DNA of 64,000 bases from Algoriphagus ornithinivorans (GCF_900115305.1 NZ_FOVW01000005.1:1-64000), one strand, 5' to 3'; positions 44,304-54,495 are shown, numbered from the stretch's first letter. Made by a program: numbers and translations. The notes: a model not told the origin generated them from the letters alone.

Positions 44304-44780
44304 ATGTACTCACTAAGAGAAGGAAAAGTAGCCGATCTTCCAAGAGTTTTAGAACTCATTAAAGAATTGGCGCTTTATGAAAAAGCTCCGGAACAGGTCA
44401 CCAACACTTTGGAAATGATGGAAAAAGATGGCTTTGGACCCAATCCGGTTTATGGCCTTTTTGTCTGTGAAAAAAAAGAGTCTGGTGAAATTATAGGAAT
44501 TGCCATTTATTATTATCGCTACAGCACTTGGAAAGGGAAGCGTCTTTACTTGGAAGATATTGTGGTAACTGAGTCTGAAAGAGGAAATGGAGCTGGAAAA
44601 TTGCTTTTTGATCGGGTGATGAAAAAATGCCTGGAGGCAAATTGTACCGGAATGATGTGGCAGGTATTAGATTGGAATGAACCGGCAATTAATTTTTATA
44701 AAAAATACGGTGCTTACTTGGAAGCTGGTTGGCTCAATGCTCATTTACAGGATTACGAAATCGAAAAGTTATTGCCATAA
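44304..44780 (+). CDS. GNAT family N-acetyltransferase (diamine acetyltransferase-like)
   Basis: About 158 residues from the ATG at 44304 (MYSLREGKVADLP); the frame is open to a TTG at 44253, which is less likely. The acetyl-CoA site is VVTESERGNGAGKLLFDRVM, followed by the DWNEPAINFYKKYGA motif. The LYLEDIVV strand and AINFYKKYGA are typical of spermidine/spermine N1-acetyltransferase-like proteins, so polyamines are plausible substrates. It is closed by a terminator shared with guaB. Confidence 0.87.
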   Translation: MYSLREGKVADLPRVLELIKELALYEKAPEQVTNTLEMMEKDGFGPNPVYGLFVCEKKESGEIIGIAIYYYRYSTWKGKRLYLEDIVVTESERGNGAGKLLFDRVMKKCLEANCTGMMWQVLDWNEPAINFYKKYGAYLEAGWLNAHLQDYEIEKLLP

Positions 44781-44810
44781 AAAAGGCCGGGATCAAACCC
44801 GGCCATTTTT

Positions 44811-44812
<2 letters not shown>
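44781..44812. terminator. bidirectional terminator between the GNAT gene and guaB
   Basis: A GC-rich seven-pair stem, 44785-44791 with 44798-44804, flanked by A residues on the left and T residues on the right, so it can work on both strands for the converging genes. The guaB stop lies at its right edge. Confidence 0.85.
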
Positions 44813-46313
<1,501 letters not shown>

Positions 46314-46325
46314 CTATTTGCCCGT

Positions 46326-46333
46326 CAAAGATA
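46326..46333 (-). promoter_or_regulatory. -7 promoter element for guaB
   Basis: TATCTTTG on the minus strand, exact TAnnTTTG. Start near 46321 would give a leader of about 31 bases. Confidence 0.5.
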
Positions 46334-46508
46334 CAAACAAAACTTTTGTCTGGATAACCTTGAGAAAAAAATCTTTTGAAATCTCAGGTTTCTTAAGTCT
46401 TTTTTAGAATTTTCTTGAAGAAAACAGGCTTCAACAGGAATTTTGGAAAGTCTTCTTCCATATCAGAGCTTCCCAAATATTATTAGTTTAAATCACAGAT
46501 AAGGAAAT

Positions 46509-47441
46509 TTATTCCGGCAGTAAGATTTCATAAGACCTTCCTCTCTTCACATTTAGGTCTCGATCTCTAAGCCATGGATTGTAAAGCTTTAACTCTTTGT
46601 AGGAAGAGCCACGTTGTTTGGCCCACTCTGCGAGATTTTTAATATCATCAGATACAGTGATTGACTTCAGAACAGGATTGGTATAGTAATCTTCCTTCCT
46701 CAACCCAAATCCATATTTCTTGGGATTTTCAAAGATGACTTTGAAGGCAAGAATTCTGAAAATGTATCTACTCGTTTCATCATTGAGCAATAGGTCGTAA
46801 TAATCTTCCTGTAATTGCTCTGTTTGACGCCGGGAAAGACCACTTTGTCCCATGTTATAGCTTGCTGCTACAGCAGTCCAGTTCCCGAATTTTTGATGAG
46901 CTTTATTCAAATACTTTGCTGCTGCTACAGTTGACTTTTGCCAATGATAGCGCTCATCCACGTCTCTGCTTATCTCTAAGTCATATTCTTTAGCTGTATC
47001 TTCCATGAATTGCCAGAACCCTTTGGCTCCTGCAGAAGAGGTGGCATTCATCAAAGCTGATTCGGCTATTGCCAGATATTTGAAATCATCAGGAATCCCA
47101 TTTTCTTGCAAAATTTGGCTGATTTCATTCAGGTATTTACCGGATCTCTTCATTAGCAGTACCATATTAGATTGCCAATAGGCGTTGACATAGATTTCCC
47201 TCTCTAGCCTTTCATACACATCCTGGATTTCTAAAGGAACTTTCTCGCCTGCAAAGCTCAATTCTTTGGGTATTTCAAAGATCCGCACAGAGTCTGCCGG
47301 TAAAGTAGGCAGACTCATCGGAATCAATGTTTCTTCTGTTTCTTGTAGAACCGAGCCATCTGAACTTTTCCAGATAACTGCCAACCCAATAAGACAGGTA
47401 AACAATAACCCATAGATGATAAAAAGGTGGTAGCTTTTCAT
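46509..47441 (-). CDS. membrane-anchored lytic transglycosylase (SLT domain)
   Basis: 310 residues. One N-terminal membrane helix (about 6-24) is followed by a linker and an SLT domain with the catalytic Glu at E127 in YLAIAESAL, then SSAGAKGFWQFM, and the AVAASYNMGQSGLSRRQ motif. The C-terminal ~50 residues (AEWAKQRGSSYKELKLYNPWL, then RGRSYEILLP) look like a degenerate LysM module. The enzyme cleaves murein glycan strands to 1,6-anhydro ends and resembles the MltD group. The start overlaps the stop of the LOG-family gene by one base. Confidence 0.92.
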   Translation of the reverse strand: MKSYHLFIIYGLLFTCLIGLAVIWKSSDGSVLQETEETLIPMSLPTLPADSVRIFEIPKELSFAGEKVPLEIQDVYERLEREIYVNAYWQSNMVLLMKRSGKYLNEISQILQENGIPDDFKYLAIAESALMNATSSAGAKGFWQFMEDTAKEYDLEISRDVDERYHWQKSTVAAAKYLNKAHQKFGNWTAVAASYNMGQSGLSRRQTEQLQEDYYDLLLNDETSRYIFRILAFKVIFENPKKYGFGLRKEDYYTNPVLKSITVSDDIKNLAEWAKQRGSSYKELKLYNPWLRDRDLNVKRGRSYEILLPE

Positions 47442-48163
47442 TAAAAGTTGGGGCTCAATAAATACTTGCTGTAGAAATCATCAATTACGCGGACTGCTTC
47501 CGTAGCATCTTCCACTACTGAAAAAAGGTCCAGATCCTCTTCATTGATGTACTTATGACTCAAAAGAGTTTTTTTGATCCAATCTACTAGGCCTTCCCAA
47601 TAATCTTTTCCGACAAGGACTATAGGGAAGCGTCCAATTTTATTTGTTTGAATTAAGGTAAGGGCTTCGAAAAGCTCATCCATGGTTCCAAATCCTCCTG
47701 GTAGAACCACAAATCCCTGTGAATACCGAATAAACATTACTTTTCTCACAAAAAAGTAGTCAAAGGTGATCAGCTTATCCCGGTCAATATAAATGTTGTT
47801 AAACTGTTCGAAAGGCAAAACAATGTTCAAACCCACAGATTTACCTCCTTCAGAATGGGCTCCTTTATTACCCGCTTCCATGATACCCGGGCCACCTCCT
47901 GTGATCACCCCGTATCCATGGCGTACCAATTTAGCAGCAATATCTTCTGCCATTTTGTAGTGGCTATGATCCCTTGGAGTCCTTGCCGAACCAAAAATTG
48001 AAACGCAAGGTCCTATTTTGGCAAGCTTTTCAAAGCCCTCCACAAATTCAGACATTACTTTAAAAATTGCCCAAGAATCCGCGCTTTTGATCTCGCTCCA
48101 ATCGCGTTCTTTAAAGGCTTTCCTAATTTTATCTTCTTGCTGCTTATCCTCTAGATTGCTCAT
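47441..48163 (-). CDS. LOG family (TIGR00730) nucleotide phosphoribohydrolase
   Basis: About 240 residues from the ATG at 48163 (MSNLEDKQQ); the frame is open 29 codons further upstream, but that extension overlaps the promoter side and looks non-coding. Hallmarks of the LOG/lysine-decarboxylase-like fold are GGGPGIMEAGNKGA and the PGGFGTMDELFEALTLIQ motif with the catalytic Arg/Glu region. Characterised relatives release free cytokinin or hydrolyse nucleoside 5'-monophosphates at the N-glycosidic bond. It is coupled by a one-base overlap to a lytic transglycosylase gene. Confidence 0.92.
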   Translation of the reverse strand: MSNLEDKQQEDKIRKAFKERDWSEIKSADSWAIFKVMSEFVEGFEKLAKIGPCVSIFGSARTPRDHSHYKMAEDIAAKLVRHGYGVITGGGPGIMEAGNKGAHSEGGKSVGLNIVLPFEQFNNIYIDRDKLITFDYFFVRKVMFIRYSQGFVVLPGGFGTMDELFEALTLIQTNKIGRFPIVLVGKDYWEGLVDWIKKTLLSHKYINEEDLDLFSVVEDATEAVRVIDDFYSKYLLSPNF

Positions 48164-48308
48164 AACATATTTACTTTTAGTAAGAAAACGATGACATACC
48201 GAAATAGTCGGCCAAAACCTCCGCAAAAAAGAAGCGGAAACCCTAAGCAATTGATTTTCAGTAATAAAAAATATTACCTGACGGGAATCATACCGGCTTG
48301 TTTACGCT

Positions 48309-48316
48309 TACTTTTG
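48309..48316 (+). promoter_or_regulatory. -7 promoter element for the cysteine-cluster gene
   Basis: TACTTTTG, exact TAnnTTTG, 18 bases before the TTG start at 48335. Transcription would start near 48321. Confidence 0.45.
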
Positions 48317-48334
48317 CGTGAAATTAAATAACGC

Positions 48335-48934
48335 TTGAATTTAGCAGAAAAATCCCTCTTGGTACAGCAATTATTTGCTGAGCTTGAGACAGAGTCTAAA
48401 CAATTTGCCACAGAAAGTGGCCTTTCTTGTATTTCGGGTTGTGGGTTTTGCTGTGCAAACCCTAAGATTCCAGCCTCCATTTTAGAATTTTTACCCCTAG
48501 CCTTAGACCTTCATGAAAAGGGCGTTGCTGAAGCAAGCCTTCGCCTTCTGGAAACTCAGGAAAATGGCGGAAACTGCATTTTATACCGTCCACAAAACGA
48601 GGATGGAAGCAAGGGTTTTTGTGGCAATTATCAGAACAGAGGCATGATTTGTAGAGTATTTGCCAGCTCTGCGAGAAGAACTAAAACAGGACAAAAGGAA
48701 TTGATTATATGTAAACCCATCAAAGAATCCCAAGCTGATCGATTTCAGGAAGTAAATTTATTGATCAACGAGGATCTGCATATTCCCATGGCGACAGCCT
48801 ACTACACTCAGCTACGGGATATTGACGAATCTCTTTGTGACCATTATCCTGTCAATGAGGCGATTCGCAGAGCCTTAGAACTTGTGTTGAGATTTAAATT
48901 TTACGAAGAAGGGGAGAGAGCTGAGGAAGTATGA
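48335..48934 (+). CDS. YkgJ family cysteine cluster protein
   Basis: 199 residues, TTG start with no better ATG. A zinc- or iron-sulfur-binding cysteine cluster is seen: CISGCGFCC near residue 30, then CILY, CGNY, ICRVF and ICKPI further on. This matches the YkgJ/CxxCxxCC family (UPF0153), whose role is unknown. The length is somewhat longer than the core family. It is preceded by a promoter element and followed by three genes on the same strand (two small membrane-associated proteins and GGGP synthase), with only short gaps. Confidence 0.82.
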   Translation: MNLAEKSLLVQQLFAELETESKQFATESGLSCISGCGFCCANPKIPASILEFLPLALDLHEKGVAEASLRLLETQENGGNCILYRPQNEDGSKGFCGNYQNRGMICRVFASSARRTKTGQKELIICKPIKESQADRFQEVNLLINEDLHIPMATAYYTQLRDIDESLCDHYPVNEAIRRALELVLRFKFYEEGERAEEV

Positions 48935-49001
48935 TTTTTTTGCTCGTCGCAATTAAATTATATTAGTGTTCTTAATAAAAGTTACATTTTTAATAATAGG
49001 C

Positions 49002-49361
49002 ATGCTCAAAGTATCTGAAATAGTACAAACTGTCAAAAGTTTGATCGAAACCAGGGTCAATATGGTGAAGCAGGAAGTTCAGGAAGAATTTCTTGGAATC
49101 ATATCCCGAACCATTCTTTTGGTGGTACTTGGTGGCCTGACTCTATTAGTACTTTTGTTTTTCAGCTTGTCTCTGGCGTTTTTCCTGAGTACTAAGTTCG
49201 AATCTCCTTTTATTGGCTTCTTATTGGTAGGGCTGTTTTACCTTATTCTATTGGTTCTTTTGTACTTGGGCCGATACTCTATTGGAATACAGTCCAAAGT
49301 ACAGGGAGGTTTAAGGAATTTTATTTTTAGCAAAATCAAACTCAAGAAGAAAGATGAGTAA
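49002..49361 (+). CDS. holin-superfamily-III/YqjE-like membrane protein
   Basis: About 119 residues from the ATG at 49002 (MLKVSEIVQTVK); a GTG at 48966 would add 12 hydrophobic residues and is less likely. An amphipathic helix (IETRVNMVKQEVQEEF) precedes two adjacent membrane helices (about 37-63 and 72-94), and a basic tail ends KIKLKKKDE. This is the layout of the phage-holin-superfamily-III proteins that include YqjE and is common in non-phage contexts. No phage genes are nearby. Overlaps the next gene by eight bases. Confidence 0.75.
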   Translation: MLKVSEIVQTVKSLIETRVNMVKQEVQEEFLGIISRTILLVVLGGLTLLVLLFFSLSLAFFLSTKFESPFIGFLLVGLFYLILLVLLYLGRYSIGIQSKVQGGLRNFIFSKIKLKKKDE

Positions 49362-49737
49362 TGAATTGGAAAAACAAGCTGAAGAATTGGAGCAGACGCT
49401 TCAAAAACAGCTAGACCTTCTCAAAAGAGATTCCGAGGATTGGTTGAAAGTAGGAGGGGCCGTGCTGGCTGGGGGCCTACTCGCTTACGCTATTGTGAAA
49501 GCCACCAGAAAGAAAAAGAATAAAAAGACCCAAAGAGCACTTGAAGTTTTGGAAAGAGAGGGTCTTTTGGATAAGGATTTGGAGGAAAAATTGACCAAAC
49601 CAAAAAAGTCCAGCTTTTGGCCTAGCATGAGCCAAAGATTGTTGATACTAGGTCTGGCCTTGGCTAAGGAAAAATATTTCAAAGACTTATTTACAAAGGA
49701 AAAGGCTGATGGGAAGGAAGAAGAAGGCACTTTCTAA
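49354..49737 (+). CDS. unknown charged protein with one membrane helix
   Basis: 127 residues. A heptad-like acidic N terminus (ELEKQAEELEQTLQKQLDLL), one membrane helix (about 33-49, VGGAVLAGGLLAYAIVKA), and a very basic C-terminal part (RKKKNKKTQ, KPKKSSFW). The order of an amphipathic two-helix protein and then this one resembles the YqjE-YqjD/ElaB pair, which binds membranes and ribosomes, but that comparison is structural intuition only. It overlaps the gene before it by 8 bases and GGGP synthase after it by 29 bases, so all are co-translated. Confidence 0.72.
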   Translation: MSNELEKQAEELEQTLQKQLDLLKRDSEDWLKVGGAVLAGGLLAYAIVKATRKKKNKKTQRALEVLEREGLLDKDLEEKLTKPKKSSFWPSMSQRLLILGLALAKEKYFKDLFTKEKADGKEEEGTF

Positions 49738-50482
49738 GAGTTTCCACAGACTTTTTGAAAAGAAACAGAAAGGAATTGCCTGGCTGATTGACCCTGCAAA
49801 ATTTGACAAAAATCTTATCCCAAATATAAAATCAATCAGAGACTCTAAGCTTGATTTTATTTTTATTGGAGGAAGTAAATACCGGGACAAAAACTTCGAT
49901 GAAATTGTCTTTGAAATAAAAAATGCAGCAGGTTATATTCCTGTCTTGATTTTTCCGGGTTCCAAAATGCAGGTCTCCAATCATGCTGATGGAATTTTAT
50001 TTTTAAGTCTATTATCCGGAAGAAATCCGGAATTTCTAATTTCCCAACAAATTGCTGCAGCAGAATCAATTTATCATTCCGAGCTAGAGGTAGTCCCAAC
50101 AGCTTATCTCTTAGTCAATGATGGAGAACTCAAAAGTGTGCACAGGGAATCTAATACCCTTCCAATTTTAAATAAATCCATCAAGGAAGTGGTGAAGACT
50201 GCCTTAGCAGGCAAGTTTTTGGGAATGGATCTGTGCTTTTTGGATGCTGGAAGTGGTGCTACCTCCTCTGTAGCTACGGAAGTTATTCAGGAAGTCAAAA
50301 AATATTTGGATGGGCCTCTCATTGTTGGTGGTGGAATTGATAACCTTCAGAAAATCCATTTGGGCTTTGAAGCTGGGGCGGATGTCATTGTAATCGGAAA
50401 CCAAATAGAAAAGGACCCCCATTTTCTAACAGAGGTCCTTTCTTTTAAAGATTGGTATAATCAGAGTTTACACGTTAATTAA
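49709..50482 (+). CDS. geranylgeranylglyceryl phosphate (GGGP) synthase family protein
   Basis: 257 residues of the PcrB/GGGPS TIM-barrel family. The characteristic strands are visible: WLIDPAKF (G1P-binding Asp), FIFIGGSKY, PVLIFPG, LLSGRNPEFLIS, DAGSGATSSV, and the phosphate loop LIVGGGIDNLQ then ADVIVIGNQIEKD. In archaea this enzyme joins glycerol-1-phosphate to geranylgeranyl-PP to start ether lipid synthesis; bacterial homologues make related prenyl-glycerol compounds. Bacteroidota carry a member of the archaeal-like group. The final product here is unknown. The gene ends inside the convergent AraC gene (15-base overlap). Confidence 0.92.
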   Translation: MGRKKKALSKSFHRLFEKKQKGIAWLIDPAKFDKNLIPNIKSIRDSKLDFIFIGGSKYRDKNFDEIVFEIKNAAGYIPVLIFPGSKMQVSNHADGILFLSLLSGRNPEFLISQQIAAAESIYHSELEVVPTAYLLVNDGELKSVHRESNTLPILNKSIKEVVKTALAGKFLGMDLCFLDAGSGATSSVATEVIQEVKKYLDGPLIVGGGIDNLQKIHLGFEAGADVIVIGNQIEKDPHFLTEVLSFKDWYNQSLHVN

Positions 50483-51394
50483 AGATTCTCTTCTTCTCAT
50501 TTTTCCCGCAGGTACTCCATACATCATCTTAAATCGTCTACAGAAGTAAGCAGTATCTTTGTACCCAACTTCCTTTCCAATGTCCCGAATGGATTTTTTG
50601 GTTGTTCTCAATAAGTCAACGGCCGCCTCCATTCTTTGATATTCAATATAATCCTGAGGATTAATTCCAGTCAGCATTTTGAAGTATTGACCTACATAAT
50701 CTTCCGATACGTTGGCAACCTTCGCTAAAACTTTATTGGATAAATCACCTCCCAAATTGGTTTTGATAAACTTGAAAAGTTCAATCAATCTAGGATCCTT
50801 AAAATATGTCACATTGGTAGATAGCTCTTCTAAGAACAAACGATTTTTCAGAATATGTCTTAGTAATTCTATGACAAGAACTTCCGTCAAGGCTCTCAAA
50901 GTACGTTCTTTACCGACGCTACTTTGCTCCAGTTCTTTCATGATGTCTTCGATCAACATTCCTATTCTATCATTGAATCGAATAATAAAAGCAGGAATAT
51001 CTAAGGAATTAAAAAAGTTAACAACATCGAAAACCTTGGATTCAAAGCTTACAATCGATACACAGTCTTCCTGAACATTGCGAATATCCTTAAAACTGAT
51101 ACTCTGGAGATACTTCTTTTTGTTCTCCAGAAAATTGTCCATTGATACCTCAGTCTTTTTGGATCCACCACCAAAAGTCAGCGAGGTCTTTTTTTCTCCT
51201 GGAAGAAAAAGGACTTCTCCTTCATTGAGTATTTCCTGATCCTCTCCAAACTTCAAGCTTCCATGATGAAGCAAGATGAGCATATTGTCAAATTCTTTAT
51301 GATCGGCTATTGAAATGGGCTTTTCAATCTGAAAATTGTTTCCCCTTAAAAACCTAACATTTACCGATTCGATGACCTTGTTGTAATATTCCAT
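50468..51394 (-). CDS. AraC family transcriptional regulator
   Basis: 308 residues. The N-terminal ~190 residues show no known sensing motif but look like a cupin-type ligand region in part (MLILLHHGSLKFGEDQEILNE, with a glutamate-rich start). The C-terminal ~100 residues are the double helix-turn-helix of AraC proteins (VANVSEDYVGQYFKMLTGIN then IRDIGKEVGYKDTAYFCRRF). An exact promoter element precedes it. The target is unknown; the adjacent acyl-CoA dehydrogenase gene is a candidate, on position only. Confidence 0.9.
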   Translation of the reverse strand: MEYYNKVIESVNVRFLRGNNFQIEKPISIADHKEFDNMLILLHHGSLKFGEDQEILNEGEVLFLPGEKKTSLTFGGGSKKTEVSMDNFLENKKKYLQSISFKDIRNVQEDCVSIVSFESKVFDVVNFFNSLDIPAFIIRFNDRIGMLIEDIMKELEQSSVGKERTLRALTEVLVIELLRHILKNRLFLEELSTNVTYFKDPRLIELFKFIKTNLGGDLSNKVLAKVANVSEDYVGQYFKMLTGINPQDYIEYQRMEAAVDLLRTTKKSIRDIGKEVGYKDTAYFCRRFKMMYGVPAGKMRRRESLINV

Positions 51395-51420
51395 GATTTT
51401 TTTGCAGAAAAATTGAGATA

Positions 51421-51428
51421 CAAAAATA
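51421..51428 (-). promoter_or_regulatory. -7 promoter element for the AraC-type regulator
   Basis: TATTTTTG on the minus strand, exact TAnnTTTG, 27 bases before the ATG at 51394. Confidence 0.5.
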
Positions 51429-51482
51429 TAATTTTTCCATTTAGAAAAACGAATATTTTTACAGGATCAGTTAAAATAAATT

Positions 51483-51512
51483 AAAAAAGGCGCAATTATA
51501 TTCAATTGCGCC
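51483..51512 (-). terminator. terminator after the acyl-CoA dehydrogenase gene
   Basis: A perfect nine-pair stem, 51489-51497 with 51504-51512 and a six-base loop, with a U run on the minus strand (51488-51483). It lies about 20 bases past the stop. Confidence 0.87.
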
Positions 51513-51533
51513 CTTCAAAAAGTAAAAAGAAGA

Positions 51534-52673
51534 CTATTTAAGCAGTCCTCGAGATATGACTATTTTTTGAATTTCTGAGGTACCCTCATAGATCTGAGTG
51601 ATTTTAGCATCTCTCATCAGCCTTTCTACATGATATTCTTTTACATATCCGTATCCTCCATGAACTTGTACCGCTTCCACTGTTACATTCATAGCGACCT
51701 CAGACGCATAGAGCTTGGCCATTGCGGATGCATGAGCATAATCTTCGCCCTGATCTTTTAACCAAGCGGCTTTATATACTAACATGCGGGCAGCTTCAAT
51801 CTGAGTAGCCATGTCAGCAAGTTTGAATTGGATTGCTTGGTGCTGGCTAATTGGCTTCCCGAAAGCTTTTCTTTCTTTGGAATATGCTAGGGACATCTCA
51901 TAAGCTCCTGCAGCGATTCCTAATGCTTGAGCTGCGATTCCTATTCTACCACCATTTAAAGTTTCCATTGCAAATGTGAACCCAAATCCTTCCTCTCCAA
52001 TTCTATTGGAAGCCGGAACTTTCACATCCGTGAACATCAAAGAGTGGGTATCACTTCCTCTGATTCCCAGTTTGTCCTCTTTTTTTCCAATCACAAAACC
52101 GTCCCAACCTTTTTCCACGATAAAGACAGAGATCCCTTTATGTCCTTTGCTGGCGTCTGTTTGAGCAATAACCAAATAAACACTTGCAGAAGAACCGTTT
52201 GTAATCCAGTTTTTGGTTCCGTTGAGAATATAATAATCACCCTCTTTAGTAGCTTCGGTTCTTTGAGAAGTAGCATCAGAACCTGCTTCAGGTTCAGAAA
52301 GGCAGAATGCACCTAAAACTTCACCGGTGGCCAGTTTCTTCAGGTATTTTTCCTTTTGCTCTTCTGTCCCGTATTTTTCCAATCCCCAGCATACCAAAGA
52401 ATTGTTCACTGACATTGAGACTGAAGCAGAGGCATCAATTTTTGACAACTCTTCCATAGCCAGGACATAAGAAATGGTATCCATTCCCCCTCCATTATAT
52501 TTTGGGTCCACCATCATTCCCATGAATCCAAGCTCACTCATTTTTTTGATTTGCTCAGTCGGAAATTTAGCTTCAGTATCTCTTTCTATTACCCCAGGCA
52601 AAAGTTCAGTATTTGCAAATTCTCTTGCCGCCTCCTGCACTGCTAGGTGCTCTTCTGTCAGTTGAAAATTCAT
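51534..52673 (-). CDS. acyl-CoA dehydrogenase (short-chain type)
   Basis: 379 residues. An FAD enzyme that makes the trans-2-enoyl-CoA in fatty acid or branched-chain amino acid breakdown. Signatures are FCLSEPEAGSDATSQRT (FAD site), ILNGTKNWITNG, the QHQAIQFKLADM helix, and the catalytic Glu near the C terminus in QIYEGTSEIQKI. Glu in the YEGT motif is the usual base of short-chain enzymes. The electron-transfer flavoprotein partners are not adjacent. Flanked by terminators on both sides, so it is monocistronic. Confidence 0.95.
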   Translation of the reverse strand: MNFQLTEEHLAVQEAAREFANTELLPGVIERDTEAKFPTEQIKKMSELGFMGMMVDPKYNGGGMDTISYVLAMEELSKIDASASVSMSVNNSLVCWGLEKYGTEEQKEKYLKKLATGEVLGAFCLSEPEAGSDATSQRTEATKEGDYYILNGTKNWITNGSSASVYLVIAQTDASKGHKGISVFIVEKGWDGFVIGKKEDKLGIRGSDTHSLMFTDVKVPASNRIGEEGFGFTFAMETLNGGRIGIAAQALGIAAGAYEMSLAYSKERKAFGKPISQHQAIQFKLADMATQIEAARMLVYKAAWLKDQGEDYAHASAMAKLYASEVAMNVTVEAVQVHGGYGYVKEYHVERLMRDAKITQIYEGTSEIQKIVISRGLLK

Positions 52674-52714
52674 GTTTAATTATCGGGTTTATTTTCGTTT
52701 GCGGAATTTATAGT

Positions 52715-52747
52715 AAAAAAAGAAAAGGGGCAAAATGTTGCCCCTTT
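52715..52747 (-). terminator. terminator after the YugP-type protease gene
   Basis: A perfect ten-pair stem, 52724-52733 with 52738-52747 and a four-base loop, with a U run on the minus strand. It insulates the acyl-CoA dehydrogenase gene from its upstream neighbour. Confidence 0.87.
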
Positions 52748-52769
52748 CCGAATTTTATTTTGATTTGAA

Positions 52770-53459
52770 TCAATCCCGATTGCCAAAGAAAATAAATATG
52801 TAGTAAGCTAAAGTAGCTAATGATGCAAGAGCAGCAACTACATAAGTCATGGCAGCCCATTTCAATGCGTCTTTAGACATAGCATATTCAGAACGTGTGA
52901 CAATGTTTCTGTTTTGAACCCATGCCAAAGCCCGGTTAGAGGCGTCAAATTCAACAGGAAGGGTAACCAAGGTGAATAAGGTCATAATCCCGTATGCCCC
53001 GACGACAATTACCCCTATATATTCATATGGTAAGCCTAAGGCAAATCCACCGAACAAAGAGGCGATTAAGACTACGTTAAGAATCTTTCCGGAAATATTC
53101 TGCAAAGGAACAAGCTTGGATCTAAGAGTGAGCCAAGTGTAAGAGGTAGCATGCTGCACTGCGTGACCACATTCGTGAGCCGCTACTGCTGCTGCTGCTG
53201 CATTTCGTCCATAGTAAACGTCCGGGCTTAGATTAACCGTCTTATTCATGGGGTTGTAATGATCCGTTAATTGTCCTTCCACAGAGACCACCTGAACATC
53301 ATGAATATTATTGTCCGCCAACATCAGTTTGGCAATTTCTGCTCCGGAAAGATTGGCTTCCAAAGCAGTCTGAGAATACTTTTTAAACTTGCTTTTGAGT
53401 TTGTTGCTTACAACAAAACCTGCGATTGCAAATACGACTACAATTAATATCAGTAACAT
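52770..53459 (-). CDS. YugP family membrane zinc metallopeptidase
   Basis: 229 residues. An N-terminal membrane helix (about 1-19) is followed by the HExxH zinc site at 95-99 (AAHECGHAVQHA) and three more hydrophobic helices toward the C terminus. The segment VVSVEGQLTDHYNPMNKTV and NLSPDVYYGRNAAA are family marks (PF04298). The substrate is unknown. A possible -7 element with one mismatch lies at 53486-53493 on the minus strand, 27 bases upstream. Confidence 0.9.
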   Translation of the reverse strand: MLLILIVVVFAIAGFVVSNKLKSKFKKYSQTALEANLSGAEIAKLMLADNNIHDVQVVSVEGQLTDHYNPMNKTVNLSPDVYYGRNAAAAAVAAHECGHAVQHATSYTWLTLRSKLVPLQNISGKILNVVLIASLFGGFALGLPYEYIGVIVVGAYGIMTLFTLVTLPVEFDASNRALAWVQNRNIVTRSEYAMSKDALKWAAMTYVVAALASLATLAYYIFIFFGNRD

Positions 53460-53490
53460 AATTTTTTTGTTTGCAGAAATGAATACGAAG

Positions 53491-54495
53491 TTAGCTTTTG
53501 TCAGGTTTTATCCAAGCTGGTTTTTGAATCATGATGACCCAGCTAATTAAGCCTGCCACAAGAACCAAAATCACCTGTGTACCATGAATAATGGCTGCAA
53601 AGATTTTTCCGTCTACTTCTGATATTCCTAACTGTATCAAAATAAAGGCCACCAATGCATGAAAGGTTCCTATCCCCCCTTGAACCGGTGCAACCATGCC
53701 AATACTTCCCATTACCATGACCAAGAGCACTTCGCCGCTGGACAAATTGGCAGTACTTTGAATCCCTAATGCAACTGTACACATGGTTAAAAAATAAATC
53801 AACCAAATGACTACAGAGCTCAACCAAAAACCCATAGGATTTTTTAGAGTCGAGATTCCCTTGATACCTGAATACAATTCTCGAAGAAAGTGCTGGACCT
53901 TTTGTATAAATCCATTGTCTCGAAAACGTCTTAAAATGAAATAAATGACTAAACAGAAAACCAAAATTCCCCCCATCACCAAAGGAAGGTTTTGAAGTAG
54001 TTTAGTTCCTAAGTTATCCAAGTCTACCAATTGACCAGCCAGATTCAAGAAAAGCTCATTTTCCACCAAAAAAGCCAATAGAATAGTAGCAATCAAAAAT
54101 AACAAGTCAATTGATCTCTCTAGTATAACCGTACCCAAGAGATGGCCAATGGAAATACCATTTGTCCGGGAAAGTACTCCGCATCGCGCAACTTCTCCGG
54201 CTCTTGGAACAATCATATTGGCCAGATAGCCGACCATTACGGCATGATAGGCGTCGGAAAGAGTTACTTTTTTTCCTTCATTTTCCTGAATGAGCAGTGT
54301 CCACCTCCAGCCTCTCAAAGCATAACCTCCCAAAGCAATGGCTAATGATAAACCAATCCAAGCCCAATTACTGGAAAAAATCTGCTCTACCAGGCTATTG
54401 AACTCAATATCCTTGTACAAAAACCAAAAAATCCAGACTGCGATCGCCAAGGAGATCAGAATCTGGATTGTTTGTTTGATTCTAGGGTGTAGCAT
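53491..54495 (-). CDS. lysylphosphatidylglycerol-synthase-TM-like flippase (UPF0104)
   Basis: 334 residues with about eight membrane helices. Related to the N-terminal membrane half of MprF and to AglD: ALRGWRWTLL, VGYLANMIVPRAGEVARCGVL and PVQGGIGTFHALVAFILI are the conserved loops. No aminoacyl-transfer domain is present, so flipping or handling of a lipid is likelier. Its start overlaps the panD stop by one base (TGATG); the panC-panD-flippase operon layout recurs in Bacteroidota as far as I recall. No terminator found after it. Confidence 0.85.
   Translation of the reverse strand: MLHPRIKQTIQILISLAIAVWIFWFLYKDIEFNSLVEQIFSSNWAWIGLSLAIALGGYALRGWRWTLLIQENEGKKVTLSDAYHAVMVGYLANMIVPRAGEVARCGVLSRTNGISIGHLLGTVILERSIDLLFLIATILLAFLVENELFLNLAGQLVDLDNLGTKLLQNLPLVMGGILVFCLVIYFILRRFRDNGFIQKVQHFLRELYSGIKGISTLKNPMGFWLSSVVIWLIYFLTMCTVALGIQSTANLSSGEVLLVMVMGSIGMVAPVQGGIGTFHALVAFILIQLGISEVDGKIFAAIIHGTQVILVLVAGLISWVIMIQKPAWIKPDKS

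Noticed and set aside
48966-49361. Phage holin or prophage remnant
   Set aside because: The holin-like family is widespread in non-phage contexts and no other phage gene is present.
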